NCBI RefSeq assembly: GCF_002240565.1
Contig: NZ_MZMO01000002.1
Coordinates: 11,339 to 75,338 of the forward strand
Reading direction: 5' to 3'
DNA: 64,000 nt
Source of the DNA: Clavibacter michiganensis subsp. insidiosus
Lineage (GTDB): Bacteria > Actinomycetota > Actinomycetes > Actinomycetales > Microbacteriaceae
The number at the start of each line of letters is the position of its first letter. Position 1 is the first letter of the stretch. Position numbers and translations under genes: made by a program. This document shows, piece after piece, positions 43,052 through 51,902 of this stretch. A model generated the notes under the pieces. The model saw only the letters and a program-made list of their open reading frames with translations, did no database searches and was not told the origin of the DNA.

Positions 43052-43618
43052 TCAGCTCTCCACGGTGATGATCTCGATGCCACCGAGCGCGGCGAGCGGG
43101 TCAGGGTTTCCGACACGGTCCTGGACGATGGCTCCACACACGATGTCCGCCACCCAGAGCGCAGGTTCCGTCGGGCCCGTGCGGTGGTCGAGCCGGATCG
43201 GTGCGGCAAGTGCGTGCGAGGCGCGGAGCGTGTCGAGGTGGTCGCGGTCTCGACGGTCGTCCGTCGAGCCGCGCGACTCCGCGACGACGAACGCAACGTC
43301 GCGTGTGCTCAGCTCGTAGAGCAGCCGCTCCAGCGTCTTGCGTCGGCGCCGCTCGAGCGGCTCGCCGACGTCCATGCACCGCACGACGACCAACTGCTCG
43401 AGCTCGAGATCCGCGACAGCGGCCGCGAGCTCGAGGCGCCGGGCATCGCTCTCCTCGTGCCAGTGCACCTTCCCGACCTTCTTGAGCCTCATCCCGTGCA
43501 TGACGTCGCGTACCGCCTCGAGGTGCTCCTCATCACAGATCGCCGCGGCGAGGATGTACGTGCCGGGGTCGCGGTTCTCTTGGGAGCCGGATTCGTCGAC
43601 GAATGCGATCCGGGTCAC
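43052..43618 (-). CDS. DUF3800 protein, copy 1
   Basis: The 188-residue protein starts with the family motif AFVDESGS and continues with HWHEESDARR and a late LWVADIVCGAI. The family is predicted to have an RNase H-like fold with acidic catalytic residues and is frequent in defence islands and mobile elements. GTG 43618 overlaps the stop of a 37-residue upstream ORF. Confidence 0.8.
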   Translation of the reverse strand: MTRIAFVDESGSQENRDPGTYILAAAICDEEHLEAVRDVMHGMRLKKVGKVHWHEESDARRLELAAAVADLELEQLVVVRCMDVGEPLERRRRKTLERLLYELSTRDVAFVVAESRGSTDDRRDRDHLDTLRASHALAAPIRLDHRTGPTEPALWVADIVCGAIVQDRVGNPDPLAALGGIEIITVES

Positions 43619-43728
43619 AGGTGCGCGTCGCTGTCGTCGCCTGCAGTAGTGAGGACGGCGACGCGGTTCCGTCGAATGAGCTGCTCGATATCGTGCATGA
43701 GAGGGCGTTTGCCTCTCGCGCTTGTCAT
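43615..43728 (-). CDS. 37-residue ORF coupled to DUF3800
   Basis: It reads MTSARGKRPLMHDIEQLIRR and ends GDDSDAHL. The stop overlaps the DUF3800 GTG. TACAGT lies nine bases before the ATG, so the message may be leaderless. It may be a regulator or simply a coupling leader. Confidence 0.45.
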   Translation of the reverse strand: MTSARGKRPLMHDIEQLIRRNRVAVLTTAGDDSDAHL

Positions 43729-43846
43729 GCTCTCGACTGTAGCGACCACCGCAGCACTGCGCGCCCTTCGCCGCGGAAGGAGCTGCGGGCTGAGTTGTGC
43801 GGCGTGCGCAGGCAGCGACGCTGCTGCTGTGGAGAAGGACCGTCGC

Positions 43847-44749
43847 TCATCCAACTTTCGGGGCGCCCTGGTCGATCGCTGGGGGACTCTCCTTGGGGAG
43901 GTACCTGGCACTGATGACTATGGCAGCGAGCGTCATCACTGTGGTGTTGAGCATGGCTGACGCGGGGCCAAGGTGGGCGGCCACGTCCCACAGAGAATGC
44001 GCGACAATGATGCCCCAGATGGTGCCCGTCCGCCGGTAGATCAGGACGAGTAAGAGCACCCACACGGAGAGCCCGATCGCACCCACGCCGTAGTACATAT
44101 GGAAGGGCAGGCGCACGACGACAGCGGTGATGCACACAACTACCCATGGGCACCCGATTCGACGGAGACCGACGACCACGACGCCGAGCAAGGCGAGCTC
44201 CTCGGTCGGTCCGGCCATAGCTGAATCTGCCAGCCCGAGCCACTGAGCCCACGCACCGTCATAGGTGCTTGCGGGGAACCCCTTCTGAGGAAGCTGCAGA
44301 ACGGTATTGACGAGGCCTACCGTCGAGAATCCGAGACTGATCGCGAAGGTAGTAAATGGGATCGACAGTGCCCCCGCGACCCATCTCCCCGGGTGGCGAT
44401 AATGCACGGTGCTCCCCCCGGGGACGTGGAGGCGTACGAGCGTGACGAGAGCCCAGCCGGCCAGAATGGAGAACACGACGTCGTGGAGCACGCTGAGGAC
44501 CTGGTCTTGCACTGACGCCGCAGATCCGTCGTAGGTCGGGGCCGTGTAGGGGATGCCGATGAGGATCCGGACGGCCGCGATCGTCCCGGCGCCGAACTCG
44601 ATCCACCAGAGGACGGCGATCAACAGCCACACGGACATGCGGAATGCTGTACGGGGCCAGCCCCGTTCGAGGGGCAGCGGATCCGCCTGTAGCCGGTCGA
44701 CGCAGAGAAGCTGCTGCAGTTGCTCCGGGATCGCGCGGAAGCTGCTCAC
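43847..44749 (-). CDS. CPBP-family intramembrane metalloprotease
   Basis: The protein has 300 residues and about seven membrane segments. Motifs are GPTEELALLG (Glu183-Glu184), RLPFHMYYG (His217) and IIVAHSLWD (His251, Asp255). The Arg normally following the Glu pair is absent. Bacterial members often give bacteriocin or toxin immunity. GTG 44749 overlaps the upstream stop. Confidence 0.8.
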   Translation of the reverse strand: MSSFRAIPEQLQQLLCVDRLQADPLPLERGWPRTAFRMSVWLLIAVLWWIEFGAGTIAAVRILIGIPYTAPTYDGSAASVQDQVLSVLHDVVFSILAGWALVTLVRLHVPGGSTVHYRHPGRWVAGALSIPFTTFAISLGFSTVGLVNTVLQLPQKGFPASTYDGAWAQWLGLADSAMAGPTEELALLGVVVVGLRRIGCPWVVVCITAVVVRLPFHMYYGVGAIGLSVWVLLLVLIYRRTGTIWGIIVAHSLWDVAAHLGPASAMLNTTVMTLAAIVISARYLPKESPPAIDQGAPKVG

Positions 44750-45153
44750 AACATCGACGCGGCGAGCTCGTAGTCCACGGTCTCGAGGTCTGCCTCGCCG
44801 ATCGTGTTGCGCTGCGCGGCGCCGCCCCACCATGCCTCGGCGCGAGTGCGGCGGATCTCGGCCTGGTCGATCTCGGCGGTCCAGTCGCGTCGCAGAAGCG
44901 CGATGCGACCGGTCTTGCGGGCGCCCATGATCTCGTAGGCGATGAGCCATCCCGAGCCGGCGATTCCGCCCACGCCGGGGCGCTCGGCCATCAGGAACGT
45001 CAGGAGCCACCCGTGCTCGTTGCCGCCTGGCACGCCGGCGCCACGTAGCCGGTATCCCCAGTCCGCTTCTGCAGTGGTCGTCTGCTCGTCCTCTCGGCTG
45101 GCAGGGGCGTTCTCGGCTGTCTTGAATTCCTCGATGGTGTTGTAAATGCGCAT
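44746..45153 (-). CDS. Hypothetical protein upstream of the CPBP protease, 135 residues
   Basis: The soluble protein begins MRIYNTIEEFKTAENA and is rich in Trp and Gly (GWLLTFLMAERPG, GSGWLIAYEIMGARKTG). It is translationally coupled to the protease and so is a candidate partner or substrate. Family not recognised. Confidence 0.55.
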   Translation of the reverse strand: MRIYNTIEEFKTAENAPASREDEQTTTAEADWGYRLRGAGVPGGNEHGWLLTFLMAERPGVGGIAGSGWLIAYEIMGARKTGRIALLRRDWTAEIDQAEIRRTRAEAWWGGAAQRNTIGEADLETVDYELAASML

Positions 45154-45445
45154 GGCCGTCCTCCGCTCGGTCGCTGATGGCTCCCGAGCATAGACAGCGC
45201 CTGTAGATGCCCTGTCGACATGGCCCGTTCGCCGGCTTCGGCGCCACAGCAGGCAGCCTCGTCGCCGCAGTCCTCAACGCCGCCGTACGAAGGGCGGCCG
45301 CGTGTGGGATCTCCGCGGCCGCGATCCGCGCCGTCGGCCTGCTGCTCCCGAGGCCGTCTGCCGGCGCTCACCAGAGCCGAGCGCCGCATTGGCGATACAT
45401 GTAGTGGCTGCCCCCTCCGGCGGCGCGCATCGCTACTCTGCCCAG

Positions 45446-46024
45446 ATGACCGACTTTGATGCCGAACTCGAGCGTCAGCTCGCGGACTTTCGACGACACG
45501 ACGAGATCACCGCTCAGCAGGAGCAAGACGTGGTGGCGCGTCGGCGCCGAGCCGCGCGCGAAGTCCAGGACCTTGTGGCCCAGATCGCCGTCCGTCTTGG
45601 CGCCGCCTCTGTAGCCACATATCCTCTGCTCGGTGTACGACCAAAGCGCTTACTGGTTCCCGCGCGCGCCGTCGAAGTCGGCCGCGTATGGGGGGTAGGC
45701 GGCGCTCTCGTATCGACCGACGGCCGCCTCCTAAGAGGCAGGCTTCGTCGTACCCTCTCAGAGCTCGAAGTCAATACTGATGAGCATCGGCTGATGCAAT
45801 GGGCAGCCAAAGGGAGGCTTTACGCTGTCGGCGATTCAGACGCACTTGAGTACGCCCTGCGACATGCGCGCGGGTCGGGGTTGGAAACCCCGTGGGGAAC
45901 GCTCGAGTACCTTCCGGTCCTCGAAGGCGAGCTCGGCGGCACGATCGACCCGCACGATTCCGTCATCAGCATTAAGGCGTTTCTTGCCCGAGAAACCGCG
46001 AAACTGATCCAGTCGACGAGCTGA
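45446..46024 (+). CDS. Hypothetical protein, 192 residues
   Basis: A charged N-terminal helix (residues 1-50) is followed by a beta-rich part (RLLVPARAVEVGRVWGVGGALVSTDGRLLRG) and an acidic end. No motif is recognised. A weak ribosome-binding site precedes ATG 45446. Codon use is ordinary for the plasmid. Confidence 0.55.
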   Translation: MTDFDAELERQLADFRRHDEITAQQEQDVVARRRRAAREVQDLVAQIAVRLGAASVATYPLLGVRPKRLLVPARAVEVGRVWGVGGALVSTDGRLLRGRLRRTLSELEVNTDEHRLMQWAAKGRLYAVGDSDALEYALRHARGSGLETPWGTLEYLPVLEGELGGTIDPHDSVISIKAFLARETAKLIQSTS

Positions 46025-46202
46025 CTGCACGCACGTAATTCGTCGTCACGGCGAACCCGTCTCACAGCGGCCGGCGCACACGGGGGAGTGCCCACGCCGC
46101 GGATGCCTGATCGCCCAGCCGTCGACGGGCCGACGTCAACGTCCCTGTGAGAGGTGTGCCGGCACTGCCCCGTGCGCCGTGCGGACTCTGCTGCTCGGAT
46201 GC

Positions 46203-46745
46203 CTACGCTAGGCGCTCATCCGTCAGGACAAAGGGCTTGATCGCTTTGTTGATCAACACCCAAATCTTTTTGTTTTCTCTCGTAGAGGGTTCGTGGCGAC
46301 TGTTGAACATATCAAGCAGGAACTTGTAATCGTTCTCCCCGTTGCCCCGATTGTATTCATTCGAGGGAAAGGCTCCATTTTCCCACAAGTCCGCAAGCAG
46401 TGCGCGTGTAAAATACTCGCCCGCGAGAGTAACGCGCATGCCGCCTTCAAATGCTGACCGCAGTTCGAAGAGACCCCGGAGGACAGACACATCTGCCGTT
46501 AGCTCGGCAACCTCGAAGAGGTCCACGCACACGCTTCCGATTGGAAATAGGGACTGTCGGGTATGTAGGTTATTGATCGTGTAGAGATAGACAAGTCCGG
46601 TTTTGCCACACACACATACTCCGCGCCCGGCCGGATCGTTCTCAAGGCCGGTCACGTACCACTCCTCGACAGCCTGCGCCCACGTGTGTGACCTCGATGA
46701 TGCGAGCACGGCCCTCCGCAACGTCTCAAAATTGTGACTGGCCAT
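46203..46745 (-). CDS. Protein with CxCG...GSxCV zinc-like module, 180 residues
   Basis: Residues 40-75 contain CVCGKTGLVYLYTINN and later FPIGSVCVDLF, a Cys pattern seen in phage and plasmid proteins of unknown role. The rest is helical. AT-rich compared with neighbours, hence probably acquired. ATG 46745 follows AGGAGAGG. Confidence 0.6.
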   Translation of the reverse strand: MASHNFETLRRAVLASSRSHTWAQAVEEWYVTGLENDPAGRGVCVCGKTGLVYLYTINNLHTRQSLFPIGSVCVDLFEVAELTADVSVLRGLFELRSAFEGGMRVTLAGEYFTRALLADLWENGAFPSNEYNRGNGENDYKFLLDMFNSRHEPSTRENKKIWVLINKAIKPFVLTDERLA

Positions 46746-46885
46746 CTGCCTCTCCTGTAAGAAACCTAGTGCTCCCGGTGCGTTTTTAGAAGACCCACGG
46801 ACCGCCAGTGGTGACGCTCTGTTCATCGGCCGCCACCGCGCGCTTCCGCGATACGCGCGCAGGCGATCGTCCGAACGGGCCCGGC

Positions 46886-47296
46886 TTACGCGTTGTTGAG
46901 GTCGCTGAGAACATCGGCGGCGAGTGCTTTCCAGTCGTCGCTGGTGAGTCCGCCGCCAATGACGGATGCCGCCCACTGGACGTCCTCGTATTGGCGCTCG
47001 GACCAGCCCGGTTGTCGATCTACTACGCGGAGCATGGCTCTGGGGGTTTCCCAGAAGAACGCGAACGTGCTCTTTCGCACATCTGCTCGCATAAGTGCGC
47101 GTGTGCCGTCCCTGGACCTGCGCAGTTCGGCGTTCAGTGCAGGGAACGAGCTTGCGTGCGACCATGCGCTATACGCGCTCGCCACCGCTAGATCGAGGGA
47201 GGTCTTGCTGTAGGAAAATTCTCGGTGTCCGTTGAGGATCATGCCGAGGGCGAGGCCCTCGGAGAAGCTGTTGCGCTGCTGAGTCGGAGATTGCAT
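46886..47296 (-). CDS. Hypothetical protein, 136 residues
   Basis: It begins MQSPTQQRNSFSEGLALG and has Trp/Glu-rich helices (WSERQYEDVQWAASVIGGG) ending SDLNNA. No motif recognised. It is separated by 140 bases from the Cys-containing gene downstream on the same strand. Confidence 0.5.
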   Translation of the reverse strand: MQSPTQQRNSFSEGLALGMILNGHREFSYSKTSLDLAVASAYSAWSHASSFPALNAELRRSRDGTRALMRADVRKSTFAFFWETPRAMLRVVDRQPGWSERQYEDVQWAASVIGGGLTSDDWKALAADVLSDLNNA

Positions 47297-47371
47297 GCCT
47301 CATCCTGGGCTGTGCAGACTGCCGGGACCAGTACCCGAGGAGGGGTCACAGATCACCCGGGGCAGCCGTGA

Positions 47372-47663
47372 CATGACATAAGGTACATTAAAGGTTATCG
47401 GCGCTCAGGTCGAGGAGTCGACAGGGTCGCTGGACGCCGTTCATCGCAAGCAGCTCGCGACCGACTTCAACAACCTCCAGGCTGTCGGTGGGCCGACGAA
47501 CGCGGCGAAGTCGGATCTGGGGCCGGCAACGTGCCTTCCACCGACTGCCTGGTATGACTGTCTGTACGTCACCCGATTCGCGTACCTTCTGAGCATGTCC
47601 GAGCTCACGATCGACGACGCCGACCGCGCCGCGATCGACCGCACGCTGGGCTCCTGCTCGTGA
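47372..47663 (+). pseudogene. Decayed HNH nuclease 3' part, copy 1
   Basis: From about 47450 to the TGA at 47661-47663 the frame reads QLATDFNNLQAVGGPTNAAK, then LPPTAWYDCLYVTRFAYLL and IDDADRAAIDRTLGSCS, matching the C-terminal third of the nuclease at 4283. The DHL part and signal anchor are missing. It precedes a duplicated gene pair and starts with an AT-rich motif (GACATAA, TAAAGGTTATCGGCG) shared with copy 2. Confidence 0.8.
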
Positions 47664-47682
47664 CCCACCGGAGGATCCGGTG

Positions 47683-48201
47683 ATGGCGACGGTCTCGACC
47701 GTGCCCCCGGCGATCGAGGGGCTGCCGCGCGCGGGCGTCGTGGACGCTTTGCGGATCGCGTGGTGGATGCGCCGTGGCTTCTGGCATGGCTTCCAGCACT
47801 CCCGCGGAGCTGCGCGCGTCGTGGCGCTCTACCTCGCTGTCGCGTGGTGGGTGCTCAGCCCGCTCATCGTCGTGCTCCAGGTCGTCCTGGTCACGTGCCC
47901 GTGGACGCGGTACTACCTCAGCCCCGAGCGCGACGTCGTGCTCGCGCTGTTCGGGACCCGCACCGGGTGGCACATCGGCGACCACATCGCGGCGGCACCA
48001 GGAACGGGCCGCGGCCGCGCGCTGCGCGTCCTCCTGCTGCCCGAGCTGCTGCCCGTCGCGGACGCCCGGCGCGTGACGATCCACGCGACGGCCGCGTCAC
48101 CCGAGCTGGCCGCGCTCTACATGGCTGAGCTCCCGGGCCTGGTCGACGTCGGCGGAGGCATGTTCCGCGGCCGTCGTCTCCGCCGGCCCCCGGCTGCCTG
48201 A
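47683..48201 (+). CDS. Membrane-associated protein, duplicated family copy 1, 172 residues
   Basis: ATG 47683 follows CGGAGGATCC. One long hydrophobic region (VVALYLAVAWWVLSPLIVVLQVVLV, described in parts as residues 45-70) is followed by a domain ending RVTIHATAASPELAALYMAE and GLVDVGGGMFRGRRL, reminiscent of a GNAT-like end. Its 3' 105 bases overlap the convergent gene at 48097. The copy at 53469 differs in a few residues only. Confidence 0.6.
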   Translation: MATVSTVPPAIEGLPRAGVVDALRIAWWMRRGFWHGFQHSRGAARVVALYLAVAWWVLSPLIVVLQVVLVTCPWTRYYLSPERDVVLALFGTRTGWHIGDHIAAAPGTGRGRALRVLLLPELLPVADARRVTIHATAASPELAALYMAELPGLVDVGGGMFRGRRLRRPPAA

Positions 48202-48504
48202 GCGCGCTCGCGCCGCGAACGCGATCAGCTCGGCGCTGTGCTGCACCATCCACGGCACGGCCGTGTTCAACGAGTGCTCGCGGCGGATCCAGATGCGCTG
48301 GCCCTGGTCGTTGCGGGCGTCGGCGTAGACCTCGAACGTGAACGGGTCCCCGAGCTCCGCCCGGTGCCGGATCACGTACCCGAGCACAGGACGGTCCTCG
48401 ACCTGGATCCGCCAGTAGCCAGCCTCGAGATGCGCCCACGGGTGCTGTCCCGTGCTGCGCACGAGGCTGTCGATGCCGTCGAGCTTGCTCTTGACCTTGC
48501 TCAG
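48097..48504 (-). CDS. Conserved hypothetical, paralog family copy b (CTG start)
   Basis: The 135-residue protein has the family signature (HPWAHLEAGYWRIQVED, ELGDPFTFEVYADARN). At the position where copies a and c have GTG this copy has CTG after an intact GGAGGAG, so translation may be weak or lost. Its 3' end is antisense to the 47683 gene. Confidence 0.55.
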   Translation of the reverse strand: MSKVKSKLDGIDSLVRSTGQHPWAHLEAGYWRIQVEDRPVLGYVIRHRAELGDPFTFEVYADARNDQGQRIWIRREHSLNTAVPWMVQHSAELIAFAARARSGSRGPAETTAAEHASADVDQARELSHVERGQLG

Positions 48505-48616
48505 CGGGGGCTCCTCCGTCGATTCGATCGAGTGGGAGCGCCCGGCCGCGCTCGTCGGCAAGCGTACGGAGATGGACCGACACGCGCTGTTGTAGAGGCC
48601 GAAGTGCGGGCGCACG

Positions 48617-48653
48617 ACGAGGCCCCTGCCGAAGTTCTCGGTAGGGGCCTCGT
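48617..48653. terminator. Terminator hairpin
   Basis: ACGAGGCCCCTGCCGA pairs with TCGGTAGGGGCCTCGT (one G-T), just after the minus-strand gene at 48669. Confidence 0.8.
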
Positions 48654-48668
48654 GTTTGGTTCGAGCGG

Positions 48669-49589
48669 CTACGCGGCTTCGGTCCGGGCGGTGTTGGCGC
48701 GAGCCCACTGACGGGCGACGAAGCGCTTGTGGGCGGCCACGAGGTCGTGGTCCTTGTGGAGGGCTTCGGCCGTCACTCGTCGGATGGTGGCCCTGCCGCG
48801 CGTCAGGCCGGGCTGCTTCCCCAGTACGTCCTTCTGGGTCAGCAGCTGCTTGCCGTCGGCCAGCGTGACAGCCCGCTCGAGCTGAGCGAAGCCGAGGACG
48901 GTCGTCCCCCAGAACCGCGGAGCCGCCAGAAGCAGAGTCCGGCGGGCCCATCCATCGGGGACCAGCAGGAGCGGCTTCCCGTTGACGACCGGCAGCGTCA
49001 CTCGGGTGGCATCGTTCCAGCGCAGCCGATCCGGATCCCAGGCCTGCTTCGAGTAGGTCTCAACGATGTGATCGCCGGCCGTGAACTCCGCGAACCTGTT
49101 CACCTGATCGGCGGTGAAGTCCGCGAGGGGCTTGAACATGATGCGCGTCGCGATGTCGGACGTGATGTCCCGATCCACTCCATCCACGAAGAGCGCGATG
49201 TCCTCGAGCTGGCGAAGCAGGCCCACGCGAACGAAGGCATCGAGGTCAGTGGTCAGTGTGTCCCAGATCACCTGGCCGATGTCATCAGCACCACCGTGAC
49301 CGCTGAAGCCGAACTTGGACATCCCCAGGCGGCTCTCCCATGGCTCGCAGAAGTGCTGGAGGAGGTCGAGTCCATGAGCGCGATCGACCGGCGACGTGGA
49401 GAGCACGCACCGCGTGATCTCCTCGAAGAACGTGTCCGCGCAGCGGAGCGCCTCGGACGCGAAGGGATCCGGCGCATGACTGAGCCGGATCGCGTGGGGA
49501 TCGAGGAACAGCCTGTTGTCCTTGCTGACATCGACGTCGGTGAACGGCACGGGGCCGGTGATCTGGTAGTGATTTCGAACGGTGGCCAT
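48669..49589 (-). CDS. Conserved hypothetical protein, 306 residues
   Basis: The soluble protein has an opening NHYQITGPVPFTDVDVSKDN, a central FGFSGHGGADDIGQVIWDTL and FVDGVDRDITSDIATRI, and a basic C-terminal end. The conserved look (Asp/Gly motifs VDxDxT, DxxS) suggests an enzyme or scaffold, but I do not recognise it. It stands alone with its own terminator, as accessory or defence genes often do. RBS GAAGGGG lies near ATG 49589. Confidence 0.65.
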   Translation of the reverse strand: MATVRNHYQITGPVPFTDVDVSKDNRLFLDPHAIRLSHAPDPFASEALRCADTFFEEITRCVLSTSPVDRAHGLDLLQHFCEPWESRLGMSKFGFSGHGGADDIGQVIWDTLTTDLDAFVRVGLLRQLEDIALFVDGVDRDITSDIATRIMFKPLADFTADQVNRFAEFTAGDHIVETYSKQAWDPDRLRWNDATRVTLPVVNGKPLLLVPDGWARRTLLLAAPRFWGTTVLGFAQLERAVTLADGKQLLTQKDVLGKQPGLTRGRATIRRVTAEALHKDHDLVAAHKRFVARQWARANTARTEAA

Positions 49590-49697
49590 GGCGGCCCCTT
49601 CTCTTGGGAGGAAGGGTCCAGAGGGTGCTTTCGGAGGTTGGTCCCCCTATGCTGGATGTTGACTACTGAGTCGCATCCGGCCCTCTGGGCCCGGTGC

Positions 49698-49732
49698 TGG
49701 CCTGGTTTCGGTTGCACCCGAAACCAGGCCAG
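49698..49732. terminator. Terminator hairpin
   Basis: CTGGCCTGGTTTCGG and CCGAAACCAGGCCAG form a 15-bp stem with a five-base loop, followed by TCTTTT, at the end of the minus-strand gene at 49739. Confidence 0.85.
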
Positions 49733-49738
49733 AGTCTT

Positions 49739-50188
49739 TTAGGTGGCGCTCGCGTCCTCGCTTGCGCTCTCTCGTGCCTTCGCGTCCTCAGCTGCCTTGT
49801 TGCGGTTGCTGACGGCCTTCGCGCCTGGCTGGCTCGTGTCGATCATGAGCATCCCGTCCTCGACGGTGGGGGTCCACCGATACGCGTCCGTCGTGTCCAT
49901 GCCGATGTACTGCGTGAAGCGGGTGCCGGCAATCAGCCACGGGCCCTTGTCCGCCTTCTCGGGGTTGGTGACCTGTGTCCGCACGGGGTAAGCGTTCTGA
50001 TTGGTGAGCGGTGCCGGTCGGAAGCCGATGAGCTTCCGCTCCGGATCCCAGAGGAGTTCGACCCCTTCGGGCTTGCCGATCGCCTCGTAGGCGGCACGGT
50101 TGATGGACATCAAGCCGCGCTTCTGGATCGTCACAGAGGGCGTTGTCGGCGCAGGCGCTGACCCCTTGGCGTATACCTCCCAGGGCAT
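49739..50188 (-). CDS. Conserved hypothetical protein, 149 residues
   Basis: It starts MPWEVYAKGSAPAPTTPSV after GAGAGGAG. Strand-rich segments (VTIQKRGLMSINRAAYEAIG, VELLWDPERKLIGFRPA) resemble AbrB-like or transcription-regulator folds; the acidic/Ala tail is disordered. The longer frame to 50245 is not supported by a ribosome site. Confidence 0.6.
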   Translation of the reverse strand: MPWEVYAKGSAPAPTTPSVTIQKRGLMSINRAAYEAIGKPEGVELLWDPERKLIGFRPAPLTNQNAYPVRTQVTNPEKADKGPWLIAGTRFTQYIGMDTTDAYRWTPTVEDGMLMIDTSQPGAKAVSNRNKAAEDAKARESASEDASAT

Positions 50189-50776
50189 TGGACTCCTCTC
50201 GATGAACCGGTACGGCTCGATCGTACCATCGAATCCCTTACGCATGCGAGGTGTTGGTTCGAGAAGGCCGACGTGGCGTCGGGGTCTCGCCCGCGGGGCG
50301 TGCAGAGTGCACGCGTCAACTACACCTGCTTAGGATCCGCACCAACATCCATGCCGCACGTCGTGTCGACACTCAAGCTCACGGCGCCGTGCTTCGCGAG
50401 TCGTCAAGTGCGCGGCGCCGTCGTCGGCGCCGACGTCCACGACGCGACTACAAGCGTGACGCGGCCGCTATGGAGCGGTGTCAACGTAGCGTGACAACGG
50501 ATGTTCCGCTTAGTGAAAAAAGCTTGTTCAAGTTCACTAGTGAACTCAAGGATGCGATCAAGAATTTCAACAAGCTCGGCAATGTCAGACCGCGAATGTT
50601 GCCGACGACGGGATGTTCCTCTCTCTCTACGCGCTGCGCGCGCGAGTAGCACAGGTAGTGCCGTGCTGCACGACGACGCGTCACGCTCTACCGGACCCCA
50701 TGTCGCACGACGGAGCGTCACGCCGCGTCGGGCCCCGCGGCGCTCGCATCCCCGCTTCTAGCGGGTGTCCCGCAAG
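50189..50776. other. Noncoding region of about 590 bases
   Basis: Several overlapping frames exist but none has a ribosome site or protein-like composition. GC is patchy, with an AT-richer part at 50500-50590 (GTGAAAAAAGCTTG, GTTCACTAGTGAAC). The latter is a palindrome near 50529. Confidence 0.4.
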
Positions 50777-51692
50777 CCTTGTCTTGTGAGACGCCTCGCG
50801 GGTCGTGCTCTGGCACTTCAGACCAGCCCGGGGGTTCCTGGCGGTCTGGGCGTCTGTCGCGGGAGCGTGCAGCGAGGCGTTACGCGTAGCAGTCCAGGGC
50901 GGCGGCCATGTGCTTGTCGCTCATGTAAACGAAATCGGAGACCAGCATGCCCCCTGTTCCCGGCAGTGGGAGCGACGGGGCCGCGATGGGAAGTACGAGG
51001 ACAACGGCGAGCCCGCGCGCACGCGCAGCCGCCCGGGCGTTCAGTCGATCGGCCGACTGCACGGTCCAGTCGCGGATCACGGCCTCGTCTGCAGCTTCGA
51101 TCCACGCGTCGCGGGCCTCTGTGTCAATCCATGCCTCCCCGGGGGTCGGGGTCGCGAGCACTGGGGGGATCGCGCGCGCCATCGGGCCGAGGTCCCCGGT
51201 CTCGAAGAACCTGGAGACAAGGGCCTCGCGAGAGGGCGACGCGATCGCCCACTCCAATGACTCGATCCAACGGACGGAGAGCTCGTGGACGAGGAGTGCC
51301 GCGTCGTCGGCGGGAAGGGCCGCACTCACAGGAGCGGGCGTGAGTGACTTCGGGATGGCAGTGACCTCGGAGCCGCACGCGTCTCTTGCGTACAGCAGCC
51401 GCATCAAGTGTCGGTCGTGCACGAGAGTCATTCCCTCTGTGCCCCTTCGCCCGGACGTTGTGGGGATGTGCTCGATGCGCATGGGTCTCCTCGGGTACTA
51501 GCACTGAGGGGAGGATCTTCCGCACTCAAACTCGGAAGCAGACGTATCTGTGCACAGCCCTACGTGAGAAGTCCTCTCACGCCTTCGTCGCGTGGGCGCA
51601 GTCCCGCATGCCATGGGTTGTGGGACGTCCCACAACCGCTCAGAGCTTGCCGCATAGCACCGCGGCCGCGCATGTCCCGCAACCGTGGCCCA
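50777..51692. repeat. 916-bp direct repeat, copy 1
   Basis: It matches 55983-56898 without a gap. The coding part shows one or two substitutions, and the outer 60-250 bases diverge. It holds the complete 200-residue gene and its flanks. Confidence 0.93.
50880..51482 (-). CDS. Hypothetical protein of the repeat, copy 1, 200 residues
   Basis: It begins MRIEHIPTTSGRRGTEG and has a helical C-terminal half. There is a possible HTH-poor helical bundle (DDAALLVHELSVRWIESLEW), AIPPVLATPTPGEAWID and a hydrophobic run (GLAVVLVLPIAAPSLPL) near residues 155-171. ATG 51482 follows GAGGAGACC. An identical protein is encoded at 56086. Function unknown. Confidence 0.65.
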   Translation of the reverse strand: MRIEHIPTTSGRRGTEGMTLVHDRHLMRLLYARDACGSEVTAIPKSLTPAPVSAALPADDAALLVHELSVRWIESLEWAIASPSREALVSRFFETGDLGPMARAIPPVLATPTPGEAWIDTEARDAWIEAADEAVIRDWTVQSADRLNARAAARARGLAVVLVLPIAAPSLPLPGTGGMLVSDFVYMSDKHMAAALDCYA

Positions 51693-51902
51693 CAAGGGAG
51701 TGCTTAGATGGGACTGTTCAGCGTCGGTTGCGAGACAGGTATGCGTGACGACCAAGCTCAACGAGTCCTCATTCGGCGGCACCATCGGCCCGATGGTCGT
51801 CGTCATCATCTCCGCCCCATCGACTCCGACCGCCGGTGCGCTCTGCCTCGTCGGCGGGACCAGGGCCAACGCTTCGCTGATCCGCCTGAAAGCTTGCCTC
51901 AT
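51498..51902 (-). CDS. Doubtful ORF, 134 residues
   Basis: The front (MRQAFRRISEALALVPPTRQ) looks protein-like, and an AT-rich promoter-like stretch with GATAAT lies upstream. The C-terminal half runs into the repeat and its palindromes and reads as low-quality Arg/Cys-rich sequence. Kept at low confidence. Confidence 0.25.
   Translation of the reverse strand: MRQAFRRISEALALVPPTRQSAPAVGVDGAEMMTTTIGPMVPPNEDSLSLVVTHTCLATDAEQSHLSTPLWATVAGHARPRCYAASSERLWDVPQPMACGTAPTRRRRERTSHVGLCTDTSASEFECGRSSPQC

Noticed and set aside
50251..50649. ORF of 132 codons on the plus strand
   Set aside because: Arg-rich, without a ribosome site, and spanning an AT-rich palindrome; no sign of a real protein.
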